Positions 24,074 to 36,544 of a stretch of 64,000 bases of DNA are shown here, in pieces; position 1 is the first letter of the stretch, and each line of letters opens with the position of its first letter. This DNA comes from Hordeum vulgare subsp. vulgare (lineage: Eukaryota > Streptophyta > Magnoliopsida > Poales > Poaceae), in contig NC_058518.1 in NCBI RefSeq assembly GCF_904849725.1, positions 14,652,147 through 14,716,146 on the forward strand. Direction: 5' to 3'. The position numbers were made by a program, and so were the translations under genes. The notes beneath the pieces were generated by a model. It had not been told where the DNA came from. It did no database searches and saw only the letters and a list, made by a program, of their open reading frames with translations.

Positions 24074-26743
24074 AGCATCCCCAAGCTTAACTCCTGCTCG
24101 TCCTCGAGTAGGGAAGTGATAAGAATGAATTTTTGATGCTTTCATGCTACCTAGCATAGGTGTCCTTTGTAATTCCTCTTATGTGACGTGAATGTTCAGA
24201 TCCATTAGATTCAAAACAATAGTTTGCTATTGACGTGGAAACAATAATAATTCAAGCAAACTAGCAAAGTAATCATGAACTTTCAAAATAACAAGGCCAA
24301 AAAAAAGTTATCCCTACAAAAGCATATAGTCTGGCTATGCTCTATCATCATTACACGACGAATTTAAATCATGCACAACCCCGGTATTGGCCAAGTAATT
24401 GTTTCACACCTTTACTTTCTCAAACACTTTCAACTCTCACGCAATACATGAGCGTGAGCCATGGTTATAGCACTATAGATGGTGTGGAATGTGGTGGAGG
24501 TTGCAAGACAAAAAAGGAGAAGATAGTCACATTAACTAGGCATATCAATGAGCTGTGGAGATGCTCATCAATAGATATCAATGTGAATGAGTAGGGATTG
24601 CCATACAAATGATGCACTAGAGCTACAAGTATGTGAAAGCTCTTAAAGAGAACTAGTGGGTGTGCATCCAACTTGCTTGCTCACGAAGACCTAAGGCAAT
24701 TTTGAGGAAGCCTATCATTGGAATATACAAGCCAAGTTATATAACGAGAATTTCCCACTAGCTATATGGTGGTGACAAAACGAGAGACTCTCAATCATGA
24801 AGATCATGGTGCTCAAAATGCACAAGTGCGGAAAAAGTGGTAGCATTGTCCCTTCTCTCTTTTTCTCTCATTTTCATTTTTTTTGGTGGGCTCTTTGGCC
24901 TCTTTTTTATGGGCTTCTTTGGCCTCTTTTATTTCCTCACATGGGACAATGCTCCAATAATTATGATCATCACACTTTCAACTCAAAACTTAGAGCAACT
25001 ATGACTCTATATGGAATGCCTTCGGTAGTGTACCGTGGCAATGATCTAGCATGGCATAGACATCAATGGAAACATCATGCTAGCTATCTTACGATCATGC
25101 AAAGGCAATGTAGACGTGGTGGCACATATCATGGTGGTAGTTGCATGGCAATATATCTCGGAATGAATTTGAAAAAGCCATAGTAGGTAGGTATGGTGGC
25201 TGTTTTGAGGGAGGCTAATGGTGGGTTTTGTGCACCGGCGAAAGTTGCACGGCACTAAGAAGATAATGATGGTGGAAGATGAAAGTGCATCTAAACCATG
25301 GACTCAACATTAGTCATGAAGAACTCATATACTTGTTGCAAAAGTTTTATTAGTAATCGAAACAAAGCATTCAACGCATACTCCTAGGGGAAGGGTTGGT
25401 AGGTATAAACCATCGCGTGATCCCGACCGCCACGCAAAGGATGACAATCAATAGACTAATCATGCTCAGATTTCATCACATAGCGGTTCACCATATGTGC
25501 ATGCTACGGGAATCACTAACTTCAACACAAGTATTTCTAGATCCACAACACCTTACTAGCATGACTTCAATATTACCATAACCACAACTCAAAACTAATT
25601 GAGATGAATCAAACTTCTCTAACTATTCAATGCACATGAAGGAGGAAGTTTTCGTATCCCTTTGGATAACTACCCCTTTTGAGACTAATTTCAAAGCATA
25701 GATCAACTACCAAGCCACGCACCACTGCGCTCTAGAAGATATAAGTGAAGCACATAGAGCAAAAGTATCTAGCTCAAAAGATATAAGTGAAGCACATGCG
25801 AGCTGGATTGTCTACCAAAAGATATAAGTGAAGCTCGACAAAATCATGGTGTGTGCATGTCTCTCTCTCTAGGTGTGCAGCCAGGATGATTGTGATAAAA
25901 CAAAATAAAAGACTTCCATGATACAAGACGCTCCAAGCAAAAACACATAACATGTGGTGAATAAAAATATAGCCCCAAGTAACGTTACCGATGGATTGAA
26001 GACGAGAGAGGGGATGCCTTCTCGGGACATCCCCAAGCTTAGGCTTTTACGACATCCTTGAATCTCTTGGGGTGCCTTGGGGATCCCCAAGCTTGAGCTC
26101 TTGCCACTCTTTATCTTTTCGTCCATAAGAACTTCACCCAAAACTTGAAAACTTCACAACACCAAACTGAAACAGAAACTCGTGATAACATTAGTACAAG
26201 AAAGCAAACCACCACTTCCTTAGGAACTGTAGCAAACTTAAATTCTACTTGTGCTGATGTTGGATTACTGTACTTTCAATATTCCATGGCTAATACCCCC
26301 GATACTATCCATAGTTTCATCAAAATAAGCAACCAACACAACAAAAACAGAATCTGTTAACAGCAGACCAGTCTTTAGAAATCTGTATGTTTCGTATACC
26401 TCTCGTACTTCAAAAATTCTGAAAAATTACGATAGGCCGAAGAATTTGCGTAGCAATCAGAAGTAAAAAAGAATTAACTCGAAAGCTCTTACATAAAAAA
26501 ATAAAAATTCTTTTCGTGAGCAGAAAGTTTCTGTCTTTCCCAGCATGACCAAACGATCATCCTCAAGACTAATCATAACGGTTTTGCTTGGCACAAACGC
26601 AAAAAGAAACACAAAAAACACAATCATAACAGAATTATGAAAGTGTGGAAAACACAAAACAGAAAGAAAAATGATAGATTCGTTGGGTTGCCTCCCAACA
26701 AGCGCTTTTGTTTAACGCCCTTAGCTAGGCGGAAGTGATGGAA
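24074..26743 (-). other. Polypurine tract and non-coding internal region of the inner element
   Basis: The complement of 24074-24090 is a TAAGCTTGGGGATGCT-type polypurine tract next to the LTR. The remaining 2.6 kb has only short chance frames and no reverse transcriptase, RNase H or integrase motifs. It includes a three-copy motif AAGATATAAGTGAAGC at about 25737-25833. Confidence 0.75.
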
Positions 26744-28685
26744 TCACGTATAGTCATCTTTGGTGCTCAAAACATAGGTAGCCCTCATCATAGATTCATA
26801 AGGCAATCTTATTTTATTTCTAGGAAAGTTCTCCATGCCATTTTTTAAGGGAAATTGAAATCTAATATTCCCTTCCTTCATATCGATGATAGCACCAATA
26901 GTCCTTAGGAAAGGTCTACCAAGAATAATGGGACATGAAGGATTGCAATCTATGTCAAGTACAATGAAATCCACGGGTACATAGTTCTTATTTGCAACAA
27001 TAAGAACATCATTCATCCTCCCCATGGGCTTCTTGACGGTAGAATCCGCAAGATGCAAATTAAGAGAACACTCTTCAATCTCATGAAAACCAAGAATATC
27101 ACATAAAGACTTTGGAATCGCGGAAACACTAGCACCCAAATCACACAAAGCATTGCACTCATAGTTTTTTATCTTGATTTTGATAGTAGGTTCCCACTCA
27201 TCATGAAGTTTTCTAGGTATAGATACTTCTAGTTCGAGCTTCTCTTCAATACATTTCATCATAGCATCTACGATATGCGCGGTAAAGGTTGTGCTTTGGC
27301 TATAAGCATGTGGAGAGTTTGCAATGGATTGCATCAAAGAAATGCATTCAAACAAGGAGCAATTATCATAATTGAATTCCTTTAAATCCAAAGGGGGAGT
27401 TTCATTACTACCCAAAATTTTGACTTCTTCTACTACACTCTCCACACCTTTATCATCAAGATAGGTGGACTCCGAATCATTGGGGCATTTTTCAACCAAA
27501 GTGGATTCATATCCAGCCCCTCCATAAGTAGGTTTGACACGCGAAAACAAAGATTCAAGAGGAGACACACCAAGCACTTTAAGATCTTCGTGATTTGCAT
27601 CACTAGAACGCACCCTTTTAAACCATTCATGTCTAGCGCGAATTTGGGCGGTTCTTTCTTTGCTCTCATTCATAGAGATACACATAGCTTTCAAAGTTTC
27701 ATCCAAGTTGATCTTGGGAGGAGCGCATCTAACTTTCAAAGCATCAATATCACAAGACATCCTATCAACGCTCTTAGCCAAATCATCTATTTTGAGTAGT
27801 ACTAGGAAAAGGCCTAGGAACATAGTTTCCTCTAAAAGCATTGTTGTTGCCAAAATTGTTCCTACCAACAAAATTCACGTCCAAACTAGCGTTGCTACTC
27901 TCAATCAAAGAAGATAGTGGCATGTCATTAGGATCTACGGTAGCGTTTCTACTAGCAACCAAATTCATCAACTCGTCCATCTTAGCACTAAGCGAGTTAA
28001 TCTATTCTATAGCGTGCATCTTTTTGCTAGCATGCGACCGTTCAGTGTGCCACTGAGAGTAGTTGGTCATGATATTTTCTAGGAGTTTTGTAGCGTCTCC
28101 TAACGTGATTTCCATGAACGTTCCACCTGAGGCGGAGTCCAAGATATTGCGAGAAGCGAAATTCAAGCCAGCGTAAAAGATTTGTATAATCATCCACAAA
28201 CTCAAGTCATGAGCGGGAAAATTTCTAATCATAAGCTTCATACTCTCCCAAGATTGTGCAACGTGTTCATGATCAAGTTGCTTGAAATTCATGATATCGT
28301 TACGTAAGGAGATGATCTTAGCCGACGGAAAATACTTGGATATGTAAGCATCTTTACACCTATCCCAAGAATCGATACTATTTTTAGGCAAAGAAGAAAA
28401 CCAAGTTTTTGCGCGATCTCGCAACGAGAAAGGAAAAAGTTTCAACTTAATCACGTCATTATCCACATCTATTTTCTTTTGCATATCACAAAGCTCAATG
28501 AAGGTATTGAGATGGGATGCAACATCTTCACTAGGAAGGCCAGAGAATTTCTCTTTCATAACAAGATTCAGCAAAGCTGCGTTGATTTCATACAATTCCG
28601 CACTAGTGGCGGGAGCAATCGGAGTACTTATAAAATCATTATTATTAGTGCTCGATAAGTCGCAAAGTTTGGTGTTTTCAAACAT
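26744..28685 (-). pseudogene. Athila-type Gag-protease, disabled (inner element)
   Basis: The frame starts MFENTKLCDLSSTNNNDF at 28685 on the - strand. The Gag core is intact to an in-frame TAG after MHAIE near 28002. The frame resumes at MDELMNLVASRNA and is then disrupted near 27783, where roughly 150 bases present in the outer copy are missing. It continues open through LKIDDLAKSVDR to the protease-like block CDLGASVSAIPKSLCDILG and ends STKDDYT at 26744. Codons on both sides of the lesions align with the outer element. No polymerase follows. Confidence 0.87.
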
Positions 28686-28891
28686 GATGTCTTCAACAAA
28701 CAAACAAGCACACAAGGAAGCAAGAAACCAGCAAAGGAAAAAGGCAAGGGCAAGGGAAAACGGCGAAGGAGAAAGGCGAATGAAAATGACAAATGTGAAG
28801 TGGGGGAGAGGAAAACGAGAGGCAACTCGCAACAAAAGTAAATGCAAGAGAAGAGTTTGTGAGACCTACTTGGATAGATCTTGATTTCTCC

Positions 28892-28910
28892 TCCTCGGCA
28901 ACGGCGCGAG
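28892..28910 (-). other. Primer-binding site of the inner element (Asp-tRNA type)
   Basis: The - strand reads CTCGCGCCGTTGCCGAGGA, close to the Athila-lineage primer site, nine bases from the LTR end at 28920. Confidence 0.75.
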
Positions 28911-28919
28911 AAATACTTC

Positions 28920-29951
28920 TGATGTTTGTTGTGTATCTCTGGCAATGGTGCCATAAATACTTCTGCTACTGCACCAAAGACCTTCCAATGGCGCCAGAGA
29001 TAGGCACGTCAACGAGAGAATACTTGGCTTGATCTTTCTGCGTTGGTGTTCCCTCGAAGAGGAAAGGGTGATGTAGCACAGCGACGGTAAGTATTTACCT
29101 CAGTTTGAGAACCAAGGTATCAATCCGGCGGAAGAGTATCTCAAGATCCTGCACAAACACAAAAGCTTGCACCCAACGCTATGAAGGGGTTGTCAATCCC
29201 TTATAGATTGTTTGCCAAGTGAGAACTGAAAGCAACAAAGTAACAAAGCAAAGTAAAAGCAGAGATGTAAATGATGGATGTGAATAGACCCGGGACCGTA
29301 GTGTTTACTAGTGGCTTCTCTCGTGAAAGAAAGTAGACGGTGGGTGAACAAATTACTGTCGAGCAATTGATAGAACTGTGCAGAGTCGTGACGATATCTA
29401 TGCAATGATTATTTCTATAGGCATCACGTCCGAAACAAGTAGACCGATACTGTCTGCACCTACTACTATTACTCCACACGTCGACCGCTATCCAGCATGC
29501 ATCTAGTGTATTAAGTCCATAAGAACAGAGTAACGCCTTAAGCAAGATGACATGATGTAGAGAGATAATCTCAAACCAATGATAAAACCCCATCTTTTTA
29601 CCCTTGATGACAACTGCTTGATGTGCCTTGCTGCCCCTACTATCACTGGAAAAGGTCACCACATGGCAGAACCCAAAACCAAGCACTTCTCCTATTGCAA
29701 GAATCATAGATCTAGTTGGCCAAACAAAACCCAAGAGTCAGAGAGACTTACAAGGATATCAAATCATGCATATAAGAAATCAACGAAGACTCAAATATAT
29801 ATCATAGATAATCTGATCACAAGTCCACAATTCATCGGATCTCGGCAAACACACCGCCAAAGAAGATTACATCGGATAGATCTCCATAAAGATCATGGAG
29901 AACTTTGTATTGAAGATCCAAGAGAGAGAAGAAGCCATCTAGCTACTAACC
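28920..29951 (-). repeat. 5' LTR of the inner element, truncated
   Basis: It matches 22475 to about 23509 of the 3' LTR with about a dozen differences in the first 185 bases. It breaks off after CTACTAAC; the 564 bases next to the LTR start are missing. Confidence 0.88.
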
Positions 29952-30260
29952 AGGGTTGTGCATGATTTACATTAGTTGTGTGAGGATGATGGAGCATCGC
30001 CAGACTATATGATTTTGTAGGGATAACTTTCCTTGGCCTTGTTATTTTGAAAGTTCATGATTACTTTGCTAGTTTTCTTGAAGTATTATTGTTTTCATGT
30101 CAATAGAAAACTATTGTTTTCAATCTTACGGATCTGAACATTCATGTCACGTGAAAGAAGTTGCAAAGGACAACTATACTAGCTAGCATTCCATATCAAA
30201 AATTCATTCTTTATGACTTCCCTACTCGAGGACGAGGTAGGAGTTAAGCTTGGGGATGCT
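29952..30260 (+). other. Outer element, right internal remnant with polypurine tract
   Basis: GGGTTGTGCATGATTTA onward matches the complement of about 24074-24381 of the inner element, so this is the distal internal region of the outer element. GCTTGGGGATGCT at 30248-30260 is the polypurine tract before the 3' LTR. Confidence 0.85.
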
Positions 30261-31808
30261 TGATACGTCTCCAACGTATCTATAATTTTTGATGGTTTCA
30301 TGCTATTATCTTGTCGGACTTTGGATGTTTTGCATGCCTTTTATATATTTTTTGGGACTAACTTATTAACTCAGTGCCAAGTGCCAGTTCCTGTTTTTTC
30401 CATGTTTTTGACCCCTTTGAGAGGATATTTTGAAACAGAGTCCAAAGGGAATAAAATCCCCGAAAAGAATTTTTCCGTAACGGAAGAAGATCAGGAGACT
30501 TGAGAGCCAAGGCAGGGGGGCCCAGGGGCCCCACAAGCCCTCACCCCGCGGCCAGGGGAGAGGCCGCGGCCCACAGGCTTGTGGGCTCCGTGGACGCCCT
30601 TTGCCCTAGGGGTTGCGCCTATATATTCCCTAAAAATCCCAAAAAAATCGAGAGATCATCGAAAGTACTTTTCCGCCGCCGCAAGCTTCTGTCTGCGCAA
30701 GATCCCATCTGGAGCACGTTCTGGTGCCTTGCCGGAGGGGGATTCAAATACGGAGAACTTCTTCATCAACACCATGACCTCTTCGATGATGCGTGAGTAG
30801 TTCACCATAGACCTACGGGGCCATAGCTAGTAACTAGATGGCTTCTTCTCTCTCTTGGATCTTCAATACAAAGTTCTCCATGATCTTCATGGAGATCTAT
30901 CCGATGTAATCTTCTTTTGCGGTGTGTTTGTCGAGATCCGATGAATTGTGGATTTATGATCAGATTATCTATGAATCTTATTTGAATTTCTTCTGATCTC
31001 TCTTATGCATGCTTTCATATCATTGTAATTCTCCTCGAGTTGTGGGTTTTGTTGGCCAACTAGATCTATGATTCTTGCAATGGGAGAAGTGTTTGGTTTT
31101 GGGTTCATACCGTGCGGTGAGCTCACCCAGTGACAGAAGGGGTGGCGAGGCACGCATCGTGTTGTTGCCATCAAGGGTAAAAAGATGGGGTTTTCATCAT
31201 TGGTTTTAGATTATCCCTCTACATCATGTCATCTTGCTTAAGGCGTTACTCTGTTCGTCATGAACTCAATACACCAGATGCATGCTGGATAGCGGTTGAT
31301 GTGTGGAGTAATAGTAGTAGATGCATAAAGTATCGGTCTACTTGTCTCGAACGTGATGCCTATATGTATGATCATTGCCTTAGATATCGTCATGACTTTG
31401 AGCGGTTCTATCAATTGATCGACAGTAATTTGTTCACCCACCGTGATATTTTATATTTTGAGAGAAGCCTCTAGTGAACACTATGGCCCCCGGGTCTACT
31501 CCACACCATATTTTCAGCCTTACACTTTTTACTTCGTTGCACTTTTCGCCTTCAGATCTCACTTTGCAAACAATCTTGAAGGGATTGACAACCCCTTTGA
31601 AGCGTTGGGTGCAAGCTTGTTTGTGTTTGCACAGGTACTCTGGACTTGACGAGACCCTCCTTCTGGATCGATACCTTGGTTCTCAAACTGAGGGAAATAC
31701 TTACTGCTCCTGTGCTGCATCACCCTTTCCTCTTCAAGGGAAAAACCAACGCAAGCCCAGCCTCCGTCAATGTGTCAATTTCTGGTGCTGTTGTCTGTTG
31801 CTGTAGAA
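30261..31808 (+). repeat. 3' LTR of the outer Athila-type element
   Basis: 1548 bases starting TGATACGTCTCCAACG. The end reads GCTGTAGAA where the 5' LTR has GCCGTAGCA, so the terminal CA has mutated to AA. ATGGC follows at 31809-31813 as the right target-site duplication. Confidence 0.9.
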
Positions 31809-33934
31809 ATGGCAAACTTGGAAAACACTTGAGATGTCTCCGCCGCCGCAAGGGGTCACTACCCTTTCACCCGACTCGAAGGGTGTCATACCAACGACTA
31901 GAAAAGTGGCTCCAACAAGAACCCGTCACAAGCTGCCATTAGAGAAGCACGAGGAGAAGTCCCACGAACATGAATGACCAACCAAGTGAGTATGATCACC
32001 AACAGTGGCAGAACGAAGCACCAGACATGAGCTATCGAACGAAGGCACGAAACCACGAAGAAGACTGAAGAGGGCATTAATTTGCATTGGGTGAAGTCGA
32101 GGAGGATGCATCAGGAAAACCAGACTATCCCGCTCTGCCTCTGAGGCACCAACAGCCCCACCACGAAGAGAAATTCCTAGATTCCGCCTTCATGAAGAAG
32201 CACCACACTAGGGTGTCGTCGACGCCCAAATCGGGGGAACATCAACTTTCGCCATAGCTCAGGTAAGAGCGGGAGGGAGAGAGTCTACCCCAAAGTCTCC
32301 AGGAAGGGGGTTGGTGCCACAAGGCATCAATTTTTTTGGGGAGGAGGGGGAGTCGTCCAGGGGTTTCCCCTGGAACCTCACCTACACACGAGATCCACGA
32401 AGCCACATCGAGGACGGCAACAACAGCTGCCAGGGGCCGGTGCCGACAAAGATCGCGGTAGATCAGAATGGAGGCGGAGCTTCTTCAGGGAGATCCGGCG
32501 AATTGCGGGGAACCGTTGCACCACATTCGGCCGCAGCCTCCACGCCGCCCGCGTAGCCGTGGGGGGGCTACCCACCGGCATTGGCCGCACCGCAGACCTC
32601 TGGCCAGGGATGTTGCGTTGGGGAACCGAGGCCCTCCATGCAGGAAGCATGCACCAGATCCCCGCCGAATATTTGTTACATCCATTGTACTTATGTGTAA
32701 TTTACTCACAATGTCATTACATACGATCACATCTTTATTGGAGAGAGAGTGGAGGATATATACTTTTTTGCATGCTATCCTGAAAGACTGCCTCTAGTAC
32801 TACTTTGTTTGAAAAACAAAGTACGGGACTCATTATATTATTTCTCCTTTGCTAATCCTCGTACGAAGAACACAAGTCATGTACTACGGTTCTTTAAACT
32901 CGGACTGGGGACTATCCTGTGCTGCCAAATACTCCATTACAACATCCTATATGGCATTAACATTGACCAAAATCCTATTGGAACCGTCATATCGCTGTCC
33001 ATGTCCAGCTTATGAAAAATGTACTGCTGAGCTGACCTCTATTTCAACCTATACATAAAACAGAGTCAGCTTGTGTTTCTGATTCCTCTCATTCCAATGG
33101 ACGAGACTCTAGACATGAAATATCTTCTCCTGGCTTGCTTTCTCTCTCTCTTGTATATCTGTTAGATAGTTATGGTATTCCATGAATGGTATGAGAAGAG
33201 ATGGGGAAAACAAGCAATGCTACAACCGCTTATATCATGAGAGTTTGAGACGTTGTTCAATGCGAGATTCCTGCTGTATCTACTAGTATTATTGGATACA
33301 AATAATAAGTTCATTTGTTGGGAAAATTTACGATACATCTACCATAACCATGTGAACGTGATTGAAACCCGATGAAGATGGTTCTACCATACTCAATGCT
33401 GCATATATGTAGTTGGAGGTAATATCTTACAGTGTCGACCAAAGACACTGCTCACTCTTTTCGACAGTACAAGTAAAGAAGCAAAATATGGCAGACCACA
33501 ATCCCATAGGTTCGTGTAACAGAAAAAAAAACATAGAATCTTGTAAGTGAATTTAACGCAATGTCATTTAACGAAGTTTTATGTAGTACTCCCTTCGTAT
33601 GATTCAAATGCTTTTATATTAGTTTATGAGGGGATTAGTTTTAATCTCTTTTTTTTTTGCGACGAAGTTTTAGTCTAATTTAGCACCAAATCTGTGTTTG
33701 TGTGCCTCTTGTATTTTTTTAAGCCTTTAGGTTTTGGTGTTCGGTTAGAAACTACATTTCATTTCTTTAAAAGCGTAAATACACTCCTCTAAAGTTTACT
33801 GGGTTGTTTACCTCTCTAAAATTGAAGGAATGGGCTAGAGTTGCTCTTACGATGCAAAACACCATTATGCTAAGCTTACTTTGTGGGCTTGACATGGTAT
33901 TTCATTATTGAACAACAAGGGCTCGGGTTGTGCT
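31809..33934. repeat. Tandem repeat unit, copy 1, right part
   Basis: This continues the unit begun at 17450 and is homologous to 34283-36545. Landmarks shared with copy 2 include AACCGAGGCCCTCCATGCAG, TACTGCTGAGCTGACCTCT, GATTCCTCTCATTCCAATGG and TAGTTGGAGGTAATATC. Clear homology ends near 33560; 33590-33640 has a degenerate CTCCCTTCGTATGATTC segment like a Stowaway MITE end. No coding frame is conserved between copies, and no gene is proposed. Confidence 0.8.
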
Positions 33935-36544
33935 TCTTGTGAGAGAATTTTTATTAGTGAAAATACGCTAGCCGAGCCTGAGAGGAGCTCGAACCAAGCC
34001 GGACTTTATATTTAATAAATTCATCAACCGATTAGGATTACAGAGGCATCACATTGCGGAGAAATCAAAAGCAACGCAAAGCATAAAGAAAGATACATAA
34101 CACTATGTAGAATAGCACAACGGCAATAACACAGAGTTAAAGCACTAAGCAACATTGCCGACAACCAGCGTTACACCCAGGGCCAGCTTTGGCCGACAAC
34201 CAGCGTTACACCAACTAGCAAACTAAGGACACAGAATGAAGGCACCACCATGCAAGCATTGAGCGTCGGCTACGTCCACATGTCAAAGTTGGACAACACT
34301 TGAGAAATTTCCGCCGTTGCAAAGGGCCACTACCCTTTCACCCAGACTTGATGGATGCTGCACCAACGACTAGAAAAGTGGCTCGAAGAAAAACCCATCA
34401 CAAAGGTGACCAAGCTGCCATTAGAGAAGCATGAGGAGCAGTCCGACGAACATGGACGACCAACCAAGTGAGTACCATCACCAACAATGGTAGAACGAAG
34501 CACCAGACGCGAGTTGTGGAATGAAGGCATGAAACCATGAAGAAGACCAAAGAGGGTATAAATTTGCATTGGGTGAAGTCGAGCAGGATGCATCAGGAAA
34601 TCCACCAACAGCCCAACCATGAAGAGAAATTCCTAGTTGCCGCTTTCATGATGGAGCACCACATTAGGGTGTCGTCGACGACCAAATACGGGGAACATCA
34701 ACTTTCGCCATAGCTCAGGTAAGATGCGGGAGGGAGAGAGTCCACCCCAAAGTCTCTAAGAAGGGGGGCGGTGCCACAAGGCGTCGATTTTTTTGGGGAG
34801 GGGGAGAGTAGATCATAATGGAGGCGGAGCTTCTTCATGGAGAACGGGCAAACTGCGGTGAACCACCGCAGAACATTTGGTCAAAGCCATGGGAGGCTGC
34901 CCACCATTATTGCCGCAACACACGCCTCCGGCCAGGGATGTTTCCCTGGGGAACCGAGGCCCTCCATGCAGGAAGAATGCACCAGATCCCCGCCGCCACC
35001 TTCATCGAGGCCACACACCCGCACTGCGGAGCCCCTCTGGCAGCAGCGGGGGGAAGGGAGAGGGAGGGGGTACGGGGCTAGGGTTGCCCCCAAGTCACCG
35101 CAAAGGAAGCGGGTAGGGGGGAAGGGGGTGGGCTCGCTCAATATCCCACTGGCTCTTCTGGTGAGAGATTACCCCAATATATTGTCGTGAGTATTTGTTA
35201 CATCAGCCATCAAAATTGAACTTGTGTGTCATTTACTCACAGTGTTATTAAACACGATCAAATCTTTATTGGAGGGAGAGAGGGGAGGGTATAGACTTTG
35301 TTTGCTTGCTATCCTGAAAGACTGCCTCTACATAGGCAAATCGGTACTGCTTTGTTTGAAAGACAAAGTACGGGACTCATTATATTATTTCTCGTTTGCT
35401 AATCCTCTTAAGAAGAACACAAACCATGTACGTCCGTTCTTTGAACTAGGACCGGGGGATATCTTGTGCTGCCAAATTAATATTTCATTACAACATCCTA
35501 TATGGCTTTAAAATTGCTCAAAATCGAATTGGAACCGTCCTATCGTAGTCCATGTCCAGCTTATGAAAAATGTACTGCTGAGCTGACCTCTGTATTTCAA
35601 CCTATACATAAAACAGAGTCACCTTGTGTTTCTGATTCCTCTCATTCCAATGGACGAGACTCTAGACATGAATTATCTTCTCATGGCTTGCTTTCTCTCT
35701 CCTGTATATCTGTTAGATATCTACGGTATTCCATGGATGGTATGAGAAGAGATGGGGAAAACAAGCAATGCTACAACCGCTTATATCATGAGAGTTTGAG
35801 TAAGCGATACATGTTGTAACACGCAAAGGAAATTTGTCTATGACGTTATTCAATGAGAGATCCCTTGTCTATCTACTAGTATTATTGAAGACACATAATA
35901 AGTTCATTTGTTGGGAAAGTTTACGAGACATCTACCAAAACCATGTGAACGTGGCTGGAACCCAATGAAGATGGTACTTTCATTCGATGCTGCATATATG
36001 TAGTTGGAGGTAATATCATACAGTGTTGACCAAAGACAGTGCTCACTCTTTTGGACAGTACAAGTAAAGAAGTAAAGTATGGCAGGCCACAATCCCATAG
36101 GTTCATGTAACAAGAAAAAAACACAAAATCTTGTAAGTGAATTTTAACACAACAAAAAAATGACATGAACAGCAGGAGCTCTGCCTTTGCGTTACAAATA
36201 GAAGATTAAATATTGCACAGAACCACGATATGAATGAAAAGTAAGTATTACACCGAATCACATCTGCAACGGTGGGTCACTGAACATGATCGTAAGGGTA
36301 GTCAGTGACATTGAAACCAATCCTTTAGTTATTGACCACGGAACAAACATGTTAGGCTAAGAATTCGGGTTCGGTGTGATGATTCATAATGTGGCTTGGA
36401 CGTGCTTTCAAACAGAGTAACATGGCATAGCTCCAACATGCAATGGTAATGCAAATTGCAACAGGCCGCATCATGCATATTAGGATGCAAGTCAACATTA
36501 TGTAAAACTTTACTCGTGGGCCTGACACATTGTTTTAGTGTCAA
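33935..36544. repeat. Tandem repeat unit, copy 2 (uninterrupted)
   Basis: A unit of about 2.6 kb starting CTTCTTGTGAGAGAATTTTT. It is homologous to 17450-17769 plus 31809-33934 and shows the undisturbed sequence (TCCACATGTCAAAGTTGGAC near 34277) where the 14-kb element inserted in copy 1. An internal fragment AGCTTTGGCCGACAACCAGC near 34185 duplicates nearby sequence. Open frames in the GC-rich part (34818-35190) are not shared with copy 1. Confidence 0.8.

Larger units (their letters stand above)
22475..29951 (-). mobile_element. Athila-lineage Gypsy element (inner, inverted), 5' LTR truncated
   Basis: On the - strand the order is truncated 5' LTR (29951-28920), primer-binding site, Gag-protease (28685-26744), long non-coding region, polypurine tract and complete 3' LTR (24073-22475). 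It belongs to the same broad family as its host element but differs in LTR end structure. The right end is not the expected LTR terminus TGATACG. Instead the LTR stops after CTACTAAC and joins outer-element sequence GGGTTGTGCATGATT, so a deletion removed about 560 bases of LTR and about 1.5 kb of the host element. The original length would have been about 8 kb. Like its host it lacks polymerase genes. Confidence 0.88.
17770..31808 (+). mobile_element. Athila-lineage Gypsy element (outer), non-autonomous, hosting an inverted relative
   Basis: The element is bounded by LTRs 17770-19308 and 30261-31808, both starting TGATACGTCTC, and by 5-bp direct repeats ATGGC at 17765-17769 and 31809-31813. 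Copy 2 of the flanking repeat (around 34282) is uninterrupted at the equivalent point, giving an empty-site comparison. The internal region encodes only Gag and a protease-like domain; no reverse transcriptase or integrase is found. A second, inverted element lies between 22475 and 29951, and about 1.5 kb of the outer element's internal DNA is missing at that junction. About five mismatches are visible in the first 100 LTR bases, so the insertion is not recent. The structure is like the Sabrina-type families of Triticeae; the family name is inference. Confidence 0.9.

Noticed and set aside
34818..35190. Possible gene in tandem copy 2 (frames starting at 34818 and 34837)
   Set aside because: The frames are not preserved in copy 1 (32468-32797), so they are not under coding constraint.
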